Source of the DNA: Zobellia amurskyensis
Lineage (GTDB): Bacteria > Bacteroidota > Bacteroidia > Flavobacteriales > Flavobacteriaceae
Assembly (NCBI RefSeq): GCF_009725985.1
Contig: NZ_RCNR01000007.1
Location: forward strand, 62,001 to 126,000
Direction: 5' to 3'
Length of the DNA: 64,000 bases
Below the pieces are notes generated by a model that worked only from the letters and a program-made list of their open reading frames with translations, was not told where the DNA came from and did no database searches. Made by a program: the position numbers and the translations under genes. Below, one piece after another: positions 10,025 through 21,300 of the stretch; position 1 is the stretch's first letter, and every line of letters begins with the position of its first letter.

Positions 10025-13000
10025 TTATTGTGTTAAATGTTCAAATATTTGAAGCGGACCACTATTATTTACGCCAACAAGGAATTCCCTACCTTCTATT
10101 AAAATGGGCTGTAAATCTTTTAAATCTTTATTAAATTTTAAACCACTATTGTGTATCGGGTTTAATGCATAATCTCCTGAATCGTTTAAAAAACCTTGCA
10201 TATAAAAACCTGAGCCTGCATCATTTCTTGGAGTTTCTACTTCTGATGAAAACAAATTACCGGCAACAATAATGTCTTTAACACCATCTTTGTTGTAGTC
10301 CTTTATTACTATAGTATTTATTGAAGATAATTGAGCCATATTAGGCAATCTGTGCTCTTCAAAAAAGCCCTTCCCGTTATTTACAAAAAATGAAGAAGCA
10401 AATGTATTTGCCTTCTTATGAAGTACATCTTCTGTATTTTTAATACTATAAACTTCAAAAAAGCTAGCCTTCGCAAAAGCATCATAAGACTTAAACTTGC
10501 TTTTTAAAGTTGGGATTTGTTCCGTGGAACATTGTTTTCCCCGAACGGGATATAATGTATTATTCTCATAATACCCAAGCGCTAAATCATTTGAGCCATT
10601 CTTATCAAAATCCGCATAATATACTTCAAACGGTGATTTTTCAGTAGCTTTATATTTATAATTAAGACCTAAATTACCTGCTACATAATCATCGTCACCA
10701 TCACCATCAAGATCGGACGCTGTTATACTGTACCACCAACCTTCTGTGTTTTCCAAAGTTTTTAATTGTTTCTTTTCAAAACCGTCTTTGCCTTGTTCAA
10801 AGATGGTTAGCGGCATCCATTCTCCCACCAATATAAAATCAATCCTATTATCATTATTATAATCTGTCCAGACCATATCAGTCACTAAACCTATGTTTTG
10901 TAACTCAGGTGCTACGATATTGGACACATCTAAGAACGTACCATTGTCATTCTTTAAAATAATACTACTTGCCGATTTAGGGTAATCCCAAGGAACTAAC
11001 CTACCGCCTACGAAAAGATCTAGATCCCCATCATTATCATAATCGTAAGGTTCAATTGACATACCACTAATTCCGATTACCGGAAGTGCTTCTATATCTT
11101 TTCTGAAAGTACCGCTTCCATCATTAACATATAGTCGATCTTGATAAAATGGTGAGTTCTCCTCATGTTCATTACCCCCACTTACAACATAAAGATCTAA
11201 GTCTCCATCACCATCAACATCAAATAAAGTTGCTCCGGTATCTTCATGCCATTTGTCATTTAACAAGGCCTTTGATCCTTTTTCTACAAACTTTCCATTT
11301 CCTATCTGAAAGAAAAATTTACCCTCTTGCCCTGAAGCCCCTCCAACATATAAATCATCCAAACCATCTCCATTGATATCACCTATAGCCAAAGACGGAC
11401 CAAATTTAGAAAGCTGATGAGGCAAAAGAACCTGTTTATCAAAATCATTGAATTGATTTTCTACATGTTGGAATTCTAACCCCGAATCATATTTTTCTTT
11501 AAAGAATATTCTTTTTTTAGGCACTAATGCAATATCACTTTTGACTGATTCAACTTCTGAAACTTCTACAAGTTGATTTATTTTTAAGTTGGTATAAACC
11601 TGTTCCTTTCCACTCGTCCATTTAATGTGTAGTGTATCTATTTCATTTACCATCCCCAGACCAAAATGAACTATAGGCTCAACAGAAGAAAGATAACCTC
11701 GGCTAGGCATCATTTCTTGATATTGACTTTTTCCATCTGCTACCAATCTTACTTTTGCACCAATTCCATATGTATTTTCATGATTCCCATTTAGTTTAAC
11801 ACGTAAATAATGAGTATCCTCAATTTTGTTTTCAATAACCATTGACATTCTATCCAAGTTATTGATTACCATATCCAAATCACCATCTAAATCCAAATCG
11901 GCATAGGCAGCACCGTGGGTGAAACCAAAATATGAAAGTCCTTGTGGGTCTTTATCCTCTGAAAAAGTTAAGTCTCCATTGTTTACGAAAACTTTATTGC
12001 TAACAGGCTCTACAGGCATATTTTTAGTCAAAAGGTAACGCTCACTAGGTGCTATTTGTCCTGATTCTATTGCCTTAGCAATTTTTAATTCGTAATCTTT
12101 GTTGTTTACGCTTCTTCGCATTCCATTGGTAACGAAAATATCTTTCCATCCATCATTGTTTAAATCCGCAAAAAGAGTGGACCAGCTCCAATCCGTATTG
12201 GAAACTCCTGCCAGCTCCGCTATATCGCTAAACGAACTATTGCCGTTATTCATTTGAAGACTGTTTCTCATATATTGATGATGAAGCCCTAACTCTACTG
12301 CTTCATGAAAATATTCCGGTCTCATAGAAGACATGTTTCTCTTCTTCCCAAAATTTGATGAAGACATCATATCTGCCTGCATAATATCCATCCACCCGTC
12401 ATTATTAAAATCAGCAGCATCAGAACCCATTCCAAAATTAGAAGTATGATTCGTATATTCTTTCACCCCATCTTTAAATGTTCCGTCTTTTTGATTGATA
12501 TAGAGAAAGTCAGGTGAGTTAAAATCGTTCGAAACATAAATATCGTACCAACCATCATTATTAAAATCGGAAACACTGGCATTTAAACTCAAACCAAAAT
12601 TAAAGACACCTGCCTTTTGGGTTATATTCTCAAATTTGTTACCTCCGATATTTTCATATAATTGATCGCTTTCCTGCATTGATGCAGACTTTTGCTTCTC
12701 AACATAAAAAGCATTAGAGCTTTGAAATTCTGCTGGAGGATAAGTTGCCAGAAACATATCCAAATCACCATCTCTATCAAAATCAAAAAAGGTGGCTTGA
12801 TTAGAGTACCCTGCATCATCCAGACCAAATTTACTTGCATCCTGAGTAAAAGTTTCATCTCCATTGTTTATATAGAGTAAATTTCGTTTGTCCGGAGACG
12901 GTCCACTAACACATACATAAATATCCAAAAAACCATCTGCATTAACATCTGCCATAGTAACACCACTAGACCATCTAGGTTTTTCTTTACCTCCTATATT

Positions 13001-13366
13001 TGCAGAATCCGAAATATCCAAAAACTTAAAATCTCCTTTGTTCAAGTAAAGTTTATTATTCACTCCATTTCCCACAAAGAACACATCTGGAAGTCCATCG
13101 TTATTAATGTCCCCAACAGCAACACCCGCACCGGCATACATGTATGGAAAATTGAAATAATTAAGATTTTTAGATTCCGTGATTGTATTTGCAAAGGTAA
13201 TCTGGGTCTGTTCTTTTAATTTTACCTCAAATTTCAAGGTTTTCTGGGCAACTAAAATATCTGCCTTTTTATGCTCTTTTTTCTTTGATGTACAGCCGAT
13301 AAAGGTGATAATGCCTAGTGCTAACATAAAACCCTTAACGTTATATAAACTGAATTTCTTTCTCAT
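10025..13366 (-). CDS. VCBS/FG-GAP repeat lipoprotein with UnbV/ASPIC domain (copy 1)
   Basis: This 1113-residue lipoprotein (lipobox near Cys25, F-I-G-C) consists largely of FG-GAP/VCBS-type blades. Many D-x-N/D-x-D-G-x-x-D calcium-binding loops occur, for example D-I-N-N-D-G-L-P-D and D-V-D-G-D-G-D-L-D. They form two propeller blocks, before about residue 500 and between about 640 and 920. An ASPIC/UnbV domain sits between them (about 515-590, with S-R-G-Y-L-S-S-V-E-P). A conserved R-G-K-Q-C-S-x-E-Q-I-P segment lies near residue 940. It is cell-envelope anchored and probably calcium-rich. The gene follows a paralogue by 15 bases and sits in an operon with SusCD. Such proteins are often PUL members, but the ligand or activity is not established. 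Confidence 0.9.
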   Translation of the reverse strand: MRKKFSLYNVKGFMLALGIITFIGCTSKKKEHKKADILVAQKTLKFEVKLKEQTQITFANTITESKNLNYFNFPYMYAGAGVAVGDINNDGLPDVFFVGNGVNNKLYLNKGDFKFLDISDSANIGGKEKPRWSSGVTMADVNADGFLDIYVCVSGPSPDKRNLLYINNGDETFTQDASKFGLDDAGYSNQATFFDFDRDGDLDMFLATYPPAEFQSSNAFYVEKQKSASMQESDQLYENIGGNKFENITQKAGVFNFGLSLNASVSDFNNDGWYDIYVSNDFNSPDFLYINQKDGTFKDGVKEYTNHTSNFGMGSDAADFNNDGWMDIMQADMMSSSNFGKKRNMSSMRPEYFHEAVELGLHHQYMRNSLQMNNGNSSFSDIAELAGVSNTDWSWSTLFADLNNDGWKDIFVTNGMRRSVNNKDYELKIAKAIESGQIAPSERYLLTKNMPVEPVSNKVFVNNGDLTFSEDKDPQGLSYFGFTHGAAYADLDLDGDLDMVINNLDRMSMVIENKIEDTHYLRVKLNGNHENTYGIGAKVRLVADGKSQYQEMMPSRGYLSSVEPIVHFGLGMVNEIDTLHIKWTSGKEQVYTNLKINQLVEVSEVESVKSDIALVPKKRIFFKEKYDSGLEFQHVENQFNDFDKQVLLPHQLSKFGPSLAIGDINGDGLDDLYVGGASGQEGKFFFQIGNGKFVEKGSKALLNDKWHEDTGATLFDVDGDGDLDLYVVSGGNEHEENSPFYQDRLYVNDGSGTFRKDIEALPVIGISGMSIEPYDYDNDGDLDLFVGGRLVPWDYPKSASSIILKNDNGTFLDVSNIVAPELQNIGLVTDMVWTDYNNDNRIDFILVGEWMPLTIFEQGKDGFEKKQLKTLENTEGWWYSITASDLDGDGDDDYVAGNLGLNYKYKATEKSPFEVYYADFDKNGSNDLALGYYENNTLYPVRGKQCSTEQIPTLKSKFKSYDAFAKASFFEVYSIKNTEDVLHKKANTFASSFFVNNGKGFFEEHRLPNMAQLSSINTIVIKDYNKDGVKDIIVAGNLFSSEVETPRNDAGSGFYMQGFLNDSGDYALNPIHNSGLKFNKDLKDLQPILIEGREFLVGVNNSGPLQIFEHLTQ

Positions 13367-13381
13367 ATGTAACCTGGGGTA

Positions 13382-16300
13382 TTATAGTACCGTTGTTTTA
13401 AAAAGTCTTAAAACATCATCATTTGTAGTTACCAGTATGCCTAATTGCCCATTTGCAATTTTAATCTGCTGAATATCTTTAACGTTGTAAGGAACGAAGA
13501 AACCGCTTCTAGAGGAGCTTACCATGTTTAAATTCTTTTGCAAATTACCTTTGAATAAAAATCCTGGAGAAGCATCTGCTCGAGTGGTCTCAATTTCTAC
13601 CTCAAATTTATTGCCACCTAAAAGAATATCCTGAATGCCATCATTATCAAAATCATTACATACAATTCCGTTAACAGTAGAAAATTGCGCCTCAGCAGGT
13701 AATCTATGCATTTTGAGTCCTTGCTCTGTATTTTCCAAAATAATAGATGAAAAAATTTGGGTTTCATACCGAGTTGCTTCGGTTATTTTCTCTCCTAAAA
13801 TAGTAGGTAAATCTGCTTTTGCAAAGCCTTCGTATGTTTTAAATTTTTTATTTAAACCGGGTATTTGCTGACTTGAACATTCTTTACCTCTAATTGGCAC
13901 CAAATTATTTTTTAATTTTTTAGCTAAAAAAATATCGTTAGTTCCATTGCTGTCAAAATCGTTGGCAAAGACATAAAAAGGTTTATCATTAGATGCTGTA
14001 AATTTGTAATTTTCGCCTAAATTTCCCAAAATCAAATCAACATCCCCATCTTTATCGTAATCAGCAGCAACAACCTTGTTCCACCAACCACTGGTTTTAC
14101 CAAGATTAAAACTATCCGTCACATTTTCTAATATGCCATTTTTAACTTTAAAAATTGTTATTTGCATCCACTCACCAACCACAATTAGCTCTTCTGCCTT
14201 ATCATTATCCACATTGGCCCAGACCGCACTTGTAACCATCCCTAGATTCTGCAGAACAGAAGCATGAGATTCCGTAACATCTACCAAAACCCCGTTATCA
14301 TTTCTTAACCAATGGCTATTTGCCGAAGACGGATATTTGCCCGGTACTTGTCTTCCCCCAACAAAAAGATCTAAATCTCCATCAGAATCAAAATCATGTT
14401 TAATAACGCATGAACCACTAGTTTTTAATATTGGAAGTTTTTCTGAATGTTTAAAACTTCCCTTTCCATTATTGATATAAAGCCGATCTTGGTATAGTTC
14501 TGAATTAATTTTATTCTCACTACCCCCACTTACCACATACAAATCTTCATCTCCATCTCCATCTACATCAAAAAATGTAGCTCCCATATCTTCATGCCCC
14601 ATATCCGATTTAAAAACCGGGTTCAATAAAGGTTTAAATTTTCCAAGATGATTTTGAGTATATATTGCTCCAGGTTGGCCCGATGCACCTCCAATATAAA
14701 AATCATCCAAACCATCACCATTAACATCACCCACAGTAACAAAAGGACCTAGCTTAGACATTTGGTGAGGCAGCAAAATTTGCTGTTCATAATCATCAAA
14801 ATTATTTTCTATATGTTTAAAATTAGATTGGATATCCCCTGTAGATTCTGCAAAGAGGCTTTGCTCTTTTTTTTCTTCAATTTTTTCTACTGTAGCTTCC
14901 GAATAATTAATCTTGACTTCTTGATTTGCTTTTATACTCCTAAGTAAACTAACTTTTTTATCGGGCCAGACAACCCTAACTTGATCAACTAGATTTATTT
15001 CCCCAAGTCCAAAGTGTATCACTGGCTCTACGGATGACAAATAACCACGGGTAACCTTAAAATCATGGTACTGTACTTTGTCTTTGTATTTCAATTCTAT
15101 CTTAGCTCCTATGCCATCGGGATTTTTTGTAGGTCCCTCTAAACTAAGTTTAATATAATTTTGCTTCTGTTGTTCATCTAGTTTGTTCTCATAAACAAAT
15201 GCAATATCCTCAAGATTATTTACTACCAAATCTAAATCTCCATCGTTATCCAAGTCTGCTGTAGCCGCACCGTTTGAAAAACTTTTCTGATCAAGTCCCC
15301 AGTCCACTACTTTATTATTAAAAGTAAGGTCTGTATTATTTTGGAATATGTAATTTGTTAATTTTGTTGTTGGGTAAAGATTCAAAATGTTCTTCAGGTT
15401 TTGTTCATCTGAATTTTGCTTAATTTCATTACTATTGATGTAATTGAAAAACCTTTTGGTAGCATCTTTATCCGTGACATCTCTTCTATAGCCATTACTA
15501 ATGAAAATATCTCGGTAGCCGTCATTATCAAAATCACTGCCAAGACAAGACCAGCTCCAATCTGTTTTTGCTATTCCCGCCATCTGACCAATTTCACTAT
15601 AAAAGCCGTTACCTCCATTTAAATGCAGCATATTGTGCATATACTGACTGTGGTAGCCACGTTCCATAATCTCCCTATATTTTTCCAAGTTCATGGATGC
15701 CATGGTAGTCTTACTACGGACGTAATTTTCAGATACCATATCTAGGGCTAAAATATCCTCAAAACCGTCATTATTAAAATCTACCACATCAATACCCATT
15801 GAATAAAAAGAAGTATGGTTTGTATATTTTTTGATACTTTCTTTGAACTTGCCATTTCCTTGATTGATATACAAGTAATCAGATTGTTCATAATCGTTTG
15901 TTACGTAAATATCCGTTAAGCCATCATTATTAGCATCAAGAGAACTAACACCCAGCCCATAACCGTAATTATTGACAATGCCCGCTTTAAGACCTATTTC
16001 CTCAAACTTATTGTTTTCGTTTAAAAACAGTTTATCTCTGTAAAGATTATTATTCTCCTGTTCTCCTTTGTTTATTTCATCAGGCGTCTGAAAAAATAAT
16101 TCGGGTCTATTGGTGAGATACATATCTAGGTCATTATCGTTATCCATATCAAAAAACATCGCTTGAACCGAATATCCTTTATCTGCGAGACCGTATTTTT
16201 CAGCTTGTTCGGAAAACTTCATATTACCATCATTGATATACAACAGATTTTTTCGTTCTTCATCCGTATCCTTATACCCTCCTCGGCAGATGTAAATATC

Positions 16301-16732
16301 AAGAAAACCATCATGATTAATATCAATCATGTTAATACCCGTATGCCAACCTCCACCACCGTTTAGCCCTGCGGAATCTGTTATATCCTCGAACTTAAAA
16401 TCACCTTTGTTTAAATACAACTTATTCGAAACTTCATTTCCCGAAAAATAGATATCGGAAAGCCCGTCATTATTAATGTCCCCAATAGCTACACCACCAC
16501 CGTTATATACATAATTAAAGTGAACCACATAATTTTTAAGATTCTCTTCAACATGATTCATAAAAGTAATGCCAGAACTATCTGGATGAACAAGTTTAAA
16601 AAGTGGAGCTTTATCTTTCTGCTGTTCGCCTTTAACGATTTCAGTCTTAACCTTATCATTACAACCAATAAGTGTAACTGATAAAAACACCCCAAGAACT
16701 GAAACTACAATGATTGATAATTTATACTTCAT
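13382..16732 (-). CDS. VCBS/FG-GAP repeat lipoprotein with UnbV/ASPIC domain (copy 2)
   Basis: This 1116-residue paralogue has the same layout as its downstream neighbour: a lipobox (L-I-G-C, Cys24), FG-GAP/VCBS blades with D-x-N-x-D-G loops (about 80-480 and 640-900), a central UnbV/ASPIC domain (about 525-595, T-R-G-Y-L-S-S-V-E-P) and the late R-G-K-E-C-S-S-Q-Q-I-P motif. Similar length and order imply a tandem duplication, although many positions differ. The gene lies 140 bases downstream of susD across a strong hairpin, suggesting lower expression than SusCD. A surface glycan-binding or presenting role is possible but unproven. No hydrolase signature was seen. Confidence 0.9.
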   Translation of the reverse strand: MKYKLSIIVVSVLGVFLSVTLIGCNDKVKTEIVKGEQQKDKAPLFKLVHPDSSGITFMNHVEENLKNYVVHFNYVYNGGGVAIGDINNDGLSDIYFSGNEVSNKLYLNKGDFKFEDITDSAGLNGGGGWHTGINMIDINHDGFLDIYICRGGYKDTDEERKNLLYINDGNMKFSEQAEKYGLADKGYSVQAMFFDMDNDNDLDMYLTNRPELFFQTPDEINKGEQENNNLYRDKLFLNENNKFEEIGLKAGIVNNYGYGLGVSSLDANNDGLTDIYVTNDYEQSDYLYINQGNGKFKESIKKYTNHTSFYSMGIDVVDFNNDGFEDILALDMVSENYVRSKTTMASMNLEKYREIMERGYHSQYMHNMLHLNGGNGFYSEIGQMAGIAKTDWSWSCLGSDFDNDGYRDIFISNGYRRDVTDKDATKRFFNYINSNEIKQNSDEQNLKNILNLYPTTKLTNYIFQNNTDLTFNNKVVDWGLDQKSFSNGAATADLDNDGDLDLVVNNLEDIAFVYENKLDEQQKQNYIKLSLEGPTKNPDGIGAKIELKYKDKVQYHDFKVTRGYLSSVEPVIHFGLGEINLVDQVRVVWPDKKVSLLRSIKANQEVKINYSEATVEKIEEKKEQSLFAESTGDIQSNFKHIENNFDDYEQQILLPHQMSKLGPFVTVGDVNGDGLDDFYIGGASGQPGAIYTQNHLGKFKPLLNPVFKSDMGHEDMGATFFDVDGDGDEDLYVVSGGSENKINSELYQDRLYINNGKGSFKHSEKLPILKTSGSCVIKHDFDSDGDLDLFVGGRQVPGKYPSSANSHWLRNDNGVLVDVTESHASVLQNLGMVTSAVWANVDNDKAEELIVVGEWMQITIFKVKNGILENVTDSFNLGKTSGWWNKVVAADYDKDGDVDLILGNLGENYKFTASNDKPFYVFANDFDSNGTNDIFLAKKLKNNLVPIRGKECSSQQIPGLNKKFKTYEGFAKADLPTILGEKITEATRYETQIFSSIILENTEQGLKMHRLPAEAQFSTVNGIVCNDFDNDGIQDILLGGNKFEVEIETTRADASPGFLFKGNLQKNLNMVSSSRSGFFVPYNVKDIQQIKIANGQLGILVTTNDDVLRLFKTTVL

Positions 16733-16797
16733 AAACTAAATCTATATAAAAATATTCGCAACAACTAAACTCCTATCAATTGGCTCATTTAAATAGG

Positions 16798-16835
16798 CAA
16801 ACGACCTGCCCAATATGTAGTGGGCAGATCGTTTG
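16798..16835 (-). terminator. Hairpin between susD and VCBS genes
   Basis: A 14-base stem (16798-16811 with 16822-16835, one mismatch) encloses a 10-base loop, 37 bases past the susD stop. No clear U-tract follows on the minus strand, so partial termination or an mRNA-stabilising/processing hairpin is as likely as full termination. It would decouple SusCD from VCBS expression. Confidence 0.6.
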
Positions 16836-16872
16836 TCTGTTACATCTCTGTTAAGAGTATGTCATGTTAAAA

Positions 16873-18351
16873 TTAGTACCCTGGATTCTGCTCTAAAACG
16901 CCTCCATAATTATCTATTTCAACCTGCGGAATAGGTACTTTTTCATGTTTCCCAACAATAAACCCAAGTGGGGTCAACAAATCTGTTCGTCCCCATCTAA
17001 GAAGGTCTTGTTTTCTTAATCCTTCTAAGTTGAGCTCTACACGTCTTTCATGTCTAATAGCATCAATCAAAGCTTGACCAGTTGTGCCGGCCGGTACTTC
17101 AGGCAATATACTATTGTCACCTTCTCGCGCTCTTCTTCTCACCTTATTGACGTATTCAACAGCTGTTGATGGATCAGATTCCGCCACGGCTTCAGCATAC
17201 ATTAAATAAATATCAGCAAGTCTCAAAACTCTCCAGTTCACTCCTCCATCACCAGCTTGAGCTGGTATCGGGTAATCCGAATACGGAGCATATGCCACCT
17301 TCTTACCAAAATAAGAATTTACACCATCTAGTGGAGCATATGGTTGACCCGGTACGTTATAAAAACTATGTTCTAATCTAGGGTCGCCATCTTCAAATTC
17401 ATCTAACAACTCTTGTTTGGCCATAGTAAATCCCCATCCACCGTACGAACCACCTGATCTTGGTCCAAAAGCGTGCCCAGTTGCATTACCTAATTGTACA
17501 GCTCCACCACCTTCGTTAGCTTCTTTAAACTGAACTTCAAAGATTGAACCAGAACCATTTTCACCGGCAGGTTGAAAAATTTCGCGGTATGTAGGTGCCA
17601 ATTCATACTCTCCTAGAGCAAATAATTGTTCTGAATATTTCTTTACACCTGCCATATCATTCTGAATCGCTTTTAAACGAACCAAAAAACCAAGCGCCGA
17701 CCCTTTTGTAGCTCTACCTATATCCTCTGCAGCATATTCAGATTTTTTTGGAAGTCGTGAAATAGCCTCTAACATATTCTCTTCTATAAAATCCCATGTT
17801 TCTTGTTCAGAACTTCTTCCTACAGTTAGGTATTCGTCTGGAAGCTGAAAATTTTCTCTATAAATTGGAACCCCTCCAAAATATCTTACCAAATCAAAAT
17901 AATAGGCTCCTCTCAAAAAATATGCTTCTCCTATGATTCTTGTTTTTAGAGCTTCATCCATTTCAATATTCGGAACATTTGTGATTACCTTATTTGCATT
18001 TCTAATGCCCTGATAATCCTCTGGCCATCTATTTACAATTTCACCAACTGTAGTTAGAATATTATAATTTTCCAAAGCAGTCAACGGATCTTGATCTGCA
18101 GGACTAGCCCCACCTTTCCAAGCGTCATCCGTACCAATATTTCCCCAGCCATAATCGCCCTGAAAATTATTGTACCATTGCCTTAAACCTCTATAGGTTG
18201 CGTTGATTGCTAGAAGAGCGTCCGATTCGTTTCTAAAAAAAGTTTCATCACCTGCCAAACCATACGGAGTTGGCTCTAAAAAGTCATCTGATTTACATGC
18301 CGTAAAGGCCAAAATCATTACCGTAATCAGTGTATATACTATCTTTTTCAT
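16873..18351 (-). CDS. SusD/RagB-family nutrient-binding outer-membrane lipoprotein
   Basis: The protein has 492 residues with a lipoprotein signal (lipobox F-T-A-C, Cys19). The SusD fold is recognisable by the N-terminal helical region (A-I-N-A-T-Y-R-G-L-R, G-E-A-Y-F-L-R-G-A-Y-Y-F), by the C-terminal R-L-A-D-I-Y-L-M-Y-A-E-A motif, and by the terminal R-H-E-R-R-V-E-L-N-L-E-G region. It should sit as a lid on the SusC barrel and bind the sugar substrate at the cell surface. The gene begins 4 bases from the susC stop, which is standard for a susCD operon. Confidence 0.95.
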   Translation of the reverse strand: MKKIVYTLITVMILAFTACKSDDFLEPTPYGLAGDETFFRNESDALLAINATYRGLRQWYNNFQGDYGWGNIGTDDAWKGGASPADQDPLTALENYNILTTVGEIVNRWPEDYQGIRNANKVITNVPNIEMDEALKTRIIGEAYFLRGAYYFDLVRYFGGVPIYRENFQLPDEYLTVGRSSEQETWDFIEENMLEAISRLPKKSEYAAEDIGRATKGSALGFLVRLKAIQNDMAGVKKYSEQLFALGEYELAPTYREIFQPAGENGSGSIFEVQFKEANEGGGAVQLGNATGHAFGPRSGGSYGGWGFTMAKQELLDEFEDGDPRLEHSFYNVPGQPYAPLDGVNSYFGKKVAYAPYSDYPIPAQAGDGGVNWRVLRLADIYLMYAEAVAESDPSTAVEYVNKVRRRAREGDNSILPEVPAGTTGQALIDAIRHERRVELNLEGLRKQDLLRWGRTDLLTPLGFIVGKHEKVPIPQVEIDNYGGVLEQNPGY

Positions 18352-18355
18352 AATC

Positions 18356-21300
18356 TTATAATGTTAAATTAATTCCGAAAAGAAATGTTCTTGGCTGCGG
18401 GTATCCACCTCTATCCAATCCTATCACCAAGGAATTATTCTCGCCAAATTCGTTAGGGGCTTTTCCTATTTCTGGATCAAAACCAATATCGTACTTGGTA
18501 AAAGTGTGTAAGTTTTGTCCTGAGATGTAGACTCTCAACTTATCCAATCCAATTCTATCCACCAAATCTGCTGAGAAGTTATATCCTAACTGCAAATTCT
18601 TAACCCTTAGGTATGATCCGTCATAGACATACCTATCTGAAATCTGAATGTTTCTTGCATTACCCGCTAAAGTTACTCTAGGTAAGGTATTAGAAGTTCC
18701 TTCTCCATGCCATCTACCTAACGCACTTTCTTGAAGTCCAGAACCCAGTTCACTTTCAAAAAAGTAAGGTAGTGAGCTAAAAATCTCGTTACCTTGAGTT
18801 CCTTGTAAAAAGATTCCCAAATCCCAATTTTTATAATTAAAATCCAAATTGAAACTATAATTAAAATCTGCATGCGGACTACCTATTTTAGTTCTATCAT
18901 CCGCATTAATCACACCATCAACCTGATCAGGGGTTCCATCACCATCTGTATCAACCGTTAATTGATCTACAAACCTAAGATCACCAGGTACTGCTCCTTG
19001 CTCTGCAGCAGCAGCTACATCTGCATCATTTTGAAAAACCCCATCTGTTTCAAAGCCGTAAAAGTAACTTACCTCATAACCTGGTTCCGATCTAAGAAAC
19101 CCGTTTTGACCAAAAGCACCACCTACAGCCAAAAATGCGTTATTTGTATCTAGGGAAGTTAATTCATTATCGATCATATCCATATTGGCACCAAGGCTAA
19201 AACCAAAATCTTCATATTGTTTACTGTAGCCTAAAGCAAATTCCCAACCCGTATTACTCATTGTTCCTTTATTAAATAAAGTAGACTCCGTTAGACCAGA
19301 AGACTGAGTTTGTGGCGGAATTAATAAAATCATATCCTTAGTTTTTCTGTCAAAATAATCTACAGAAAACGTCAATCTATTATTAAGAAAACCTAAATCT
19401 ACACCAACATTTGTTGTAGTGGTCGACTCCCATTGTAACAATGGATTGGCAACACCCTTAGACGCAGCTCCTGATGCTCTCTGATCTCCAAAAACGACAT
19501 CAACACCTGCACTTGGCCCAACTGACAATTCTGAGAAAAAAGCAAAATCATCAATAGACCTATTTCCTATTTCACCAATACCTGCACGAACTTTAAATTG
19601 ATCTAAAAAGCTGTTCTCCATAAATTTTTCATTATGAACATTCCATGACAAGGCTGCTGCAGGGAAGGTACCATATCTTTTTTCTGGACCAAATTTAGAA
19701 GAACCGTCCCTACGAACAGTTGCTGTTAAAAGATAGCGGTTATCGTAATTATAAATAAACCTAGAAAATAAAGAGAATAAATTAGACTCCCATCGGTTTC
19801 CTGCTCCTGTGGTAGAATTACCATCTTCAACAACTACATTATCACCAAACAGGTCACTAAGATTAGTCGCAAATGCTCTCGTGTTAATACCTGTAAATTC
19901 TTGTTGTTCATGACCCGCCATAAGCGTAATACCGTGCTTACCAAAATCGTTGTTGTAAGTAAGAACGTTGGACCATGTATAGCTCCTTGACTGATCAGCT
20001 CTGGACTCTAACTGATTTTGCGTTCTTAAAATACCACCTGTAACCCCGTAACCAACATTACCAGGATCTATTACCGGGTCAAAGTCATATCGCTCAGATG
20101 TAGTGAATTGAGGAGCGTAAGTAGTTCTAAAACTAAAGTTTTTAAGGAAGTTAATATTTAAATATGCATTTAAACTAAACTCACGATTTGTATTTTTATT
20201 TGTTCTGTAACGTACTTCCGCATCGGGATGAATAGCACTTACAGATGTTGGTGAAGAATACAAACCATCTGCCGTATAAAAAGGTATATTAGGTTCCCAC
20301 CCATAACCTTGAATTGCTGTTTGTCCCCACAACCAAACTCCACTTTCTGATCTTGTGTTTTGGTCTCTAACGGAATAAGACAATCTATGGCCTAGCGTAA
20401 TATTATCATTTAATTTATACTCGTTATTAATTCTAATATTATGTCTATTAAAGGCTGAAGATTTTAAAATCCCCGCCTGATCAGTATAACCATATGAAAC
20501 AAAATATGATGCAAATTCATTCCCTCCAGAAACAGAAAGCTGGTTGTTCTGAATGAATCCTGTACGGAATATTAAATTTCCCCAATCATAAGTATCCATA
20601 TTGGCTATTTCGTCCGCTGAAAATTTCGGTTCTAAACCATCGTTGGTGTACCCTTCATTTACTAATCCTGCCCATTGTTGTGAATCCAACATGTTTAAAT
20701 CTCTAGCTCTTTCTTGAGTACCAATATAACTATCAAAATTCACTGTTACTTTACCTGGCCTACCTGTTTTTGTAGTAACCAAAATAACACCATTGGCCCC
20801 GTTGGAACCATAAATAGCCGTTGCAGAAGCATCTTTTAAGACTTCTATACTTTTAATATCCGCAGAGTTCAGGTTATTCAAATTTCCCGGAACACCGTCA
20901 ATAATTACATAAGGGTCAGAGTTATTAACAGTACCTACACCTCTAATTCTTATGGTAGAATTAGCACCAGGCTGACCAGTTGAAGCAGTTACCGTAACAC
21001 CAGGGGCCCTACCTTGCAAAGCCTGCCCAACAGTTACCACCGCAATCTCATTAATCTCCTCTGAACTTACGGAGCTTATCGCTCCTGTTAAGTCTGATTT
21101 TTTTTGCGTACCATAACCAATTACAACTACTTCATCTAACTTACTTGCATCTTCAGCAAGAGTTACATCTATCTTCTGTTCGTTGTTAACGGCTACTTCT
21201 TGTGTTGTATAGCCAATATAGCTATATACCAGTGTTGCCTTACCATCTGCCGAGATGGTGTAATTTCCATCAAAATCCGTTTGAGTACCTGTGGTAGTAC

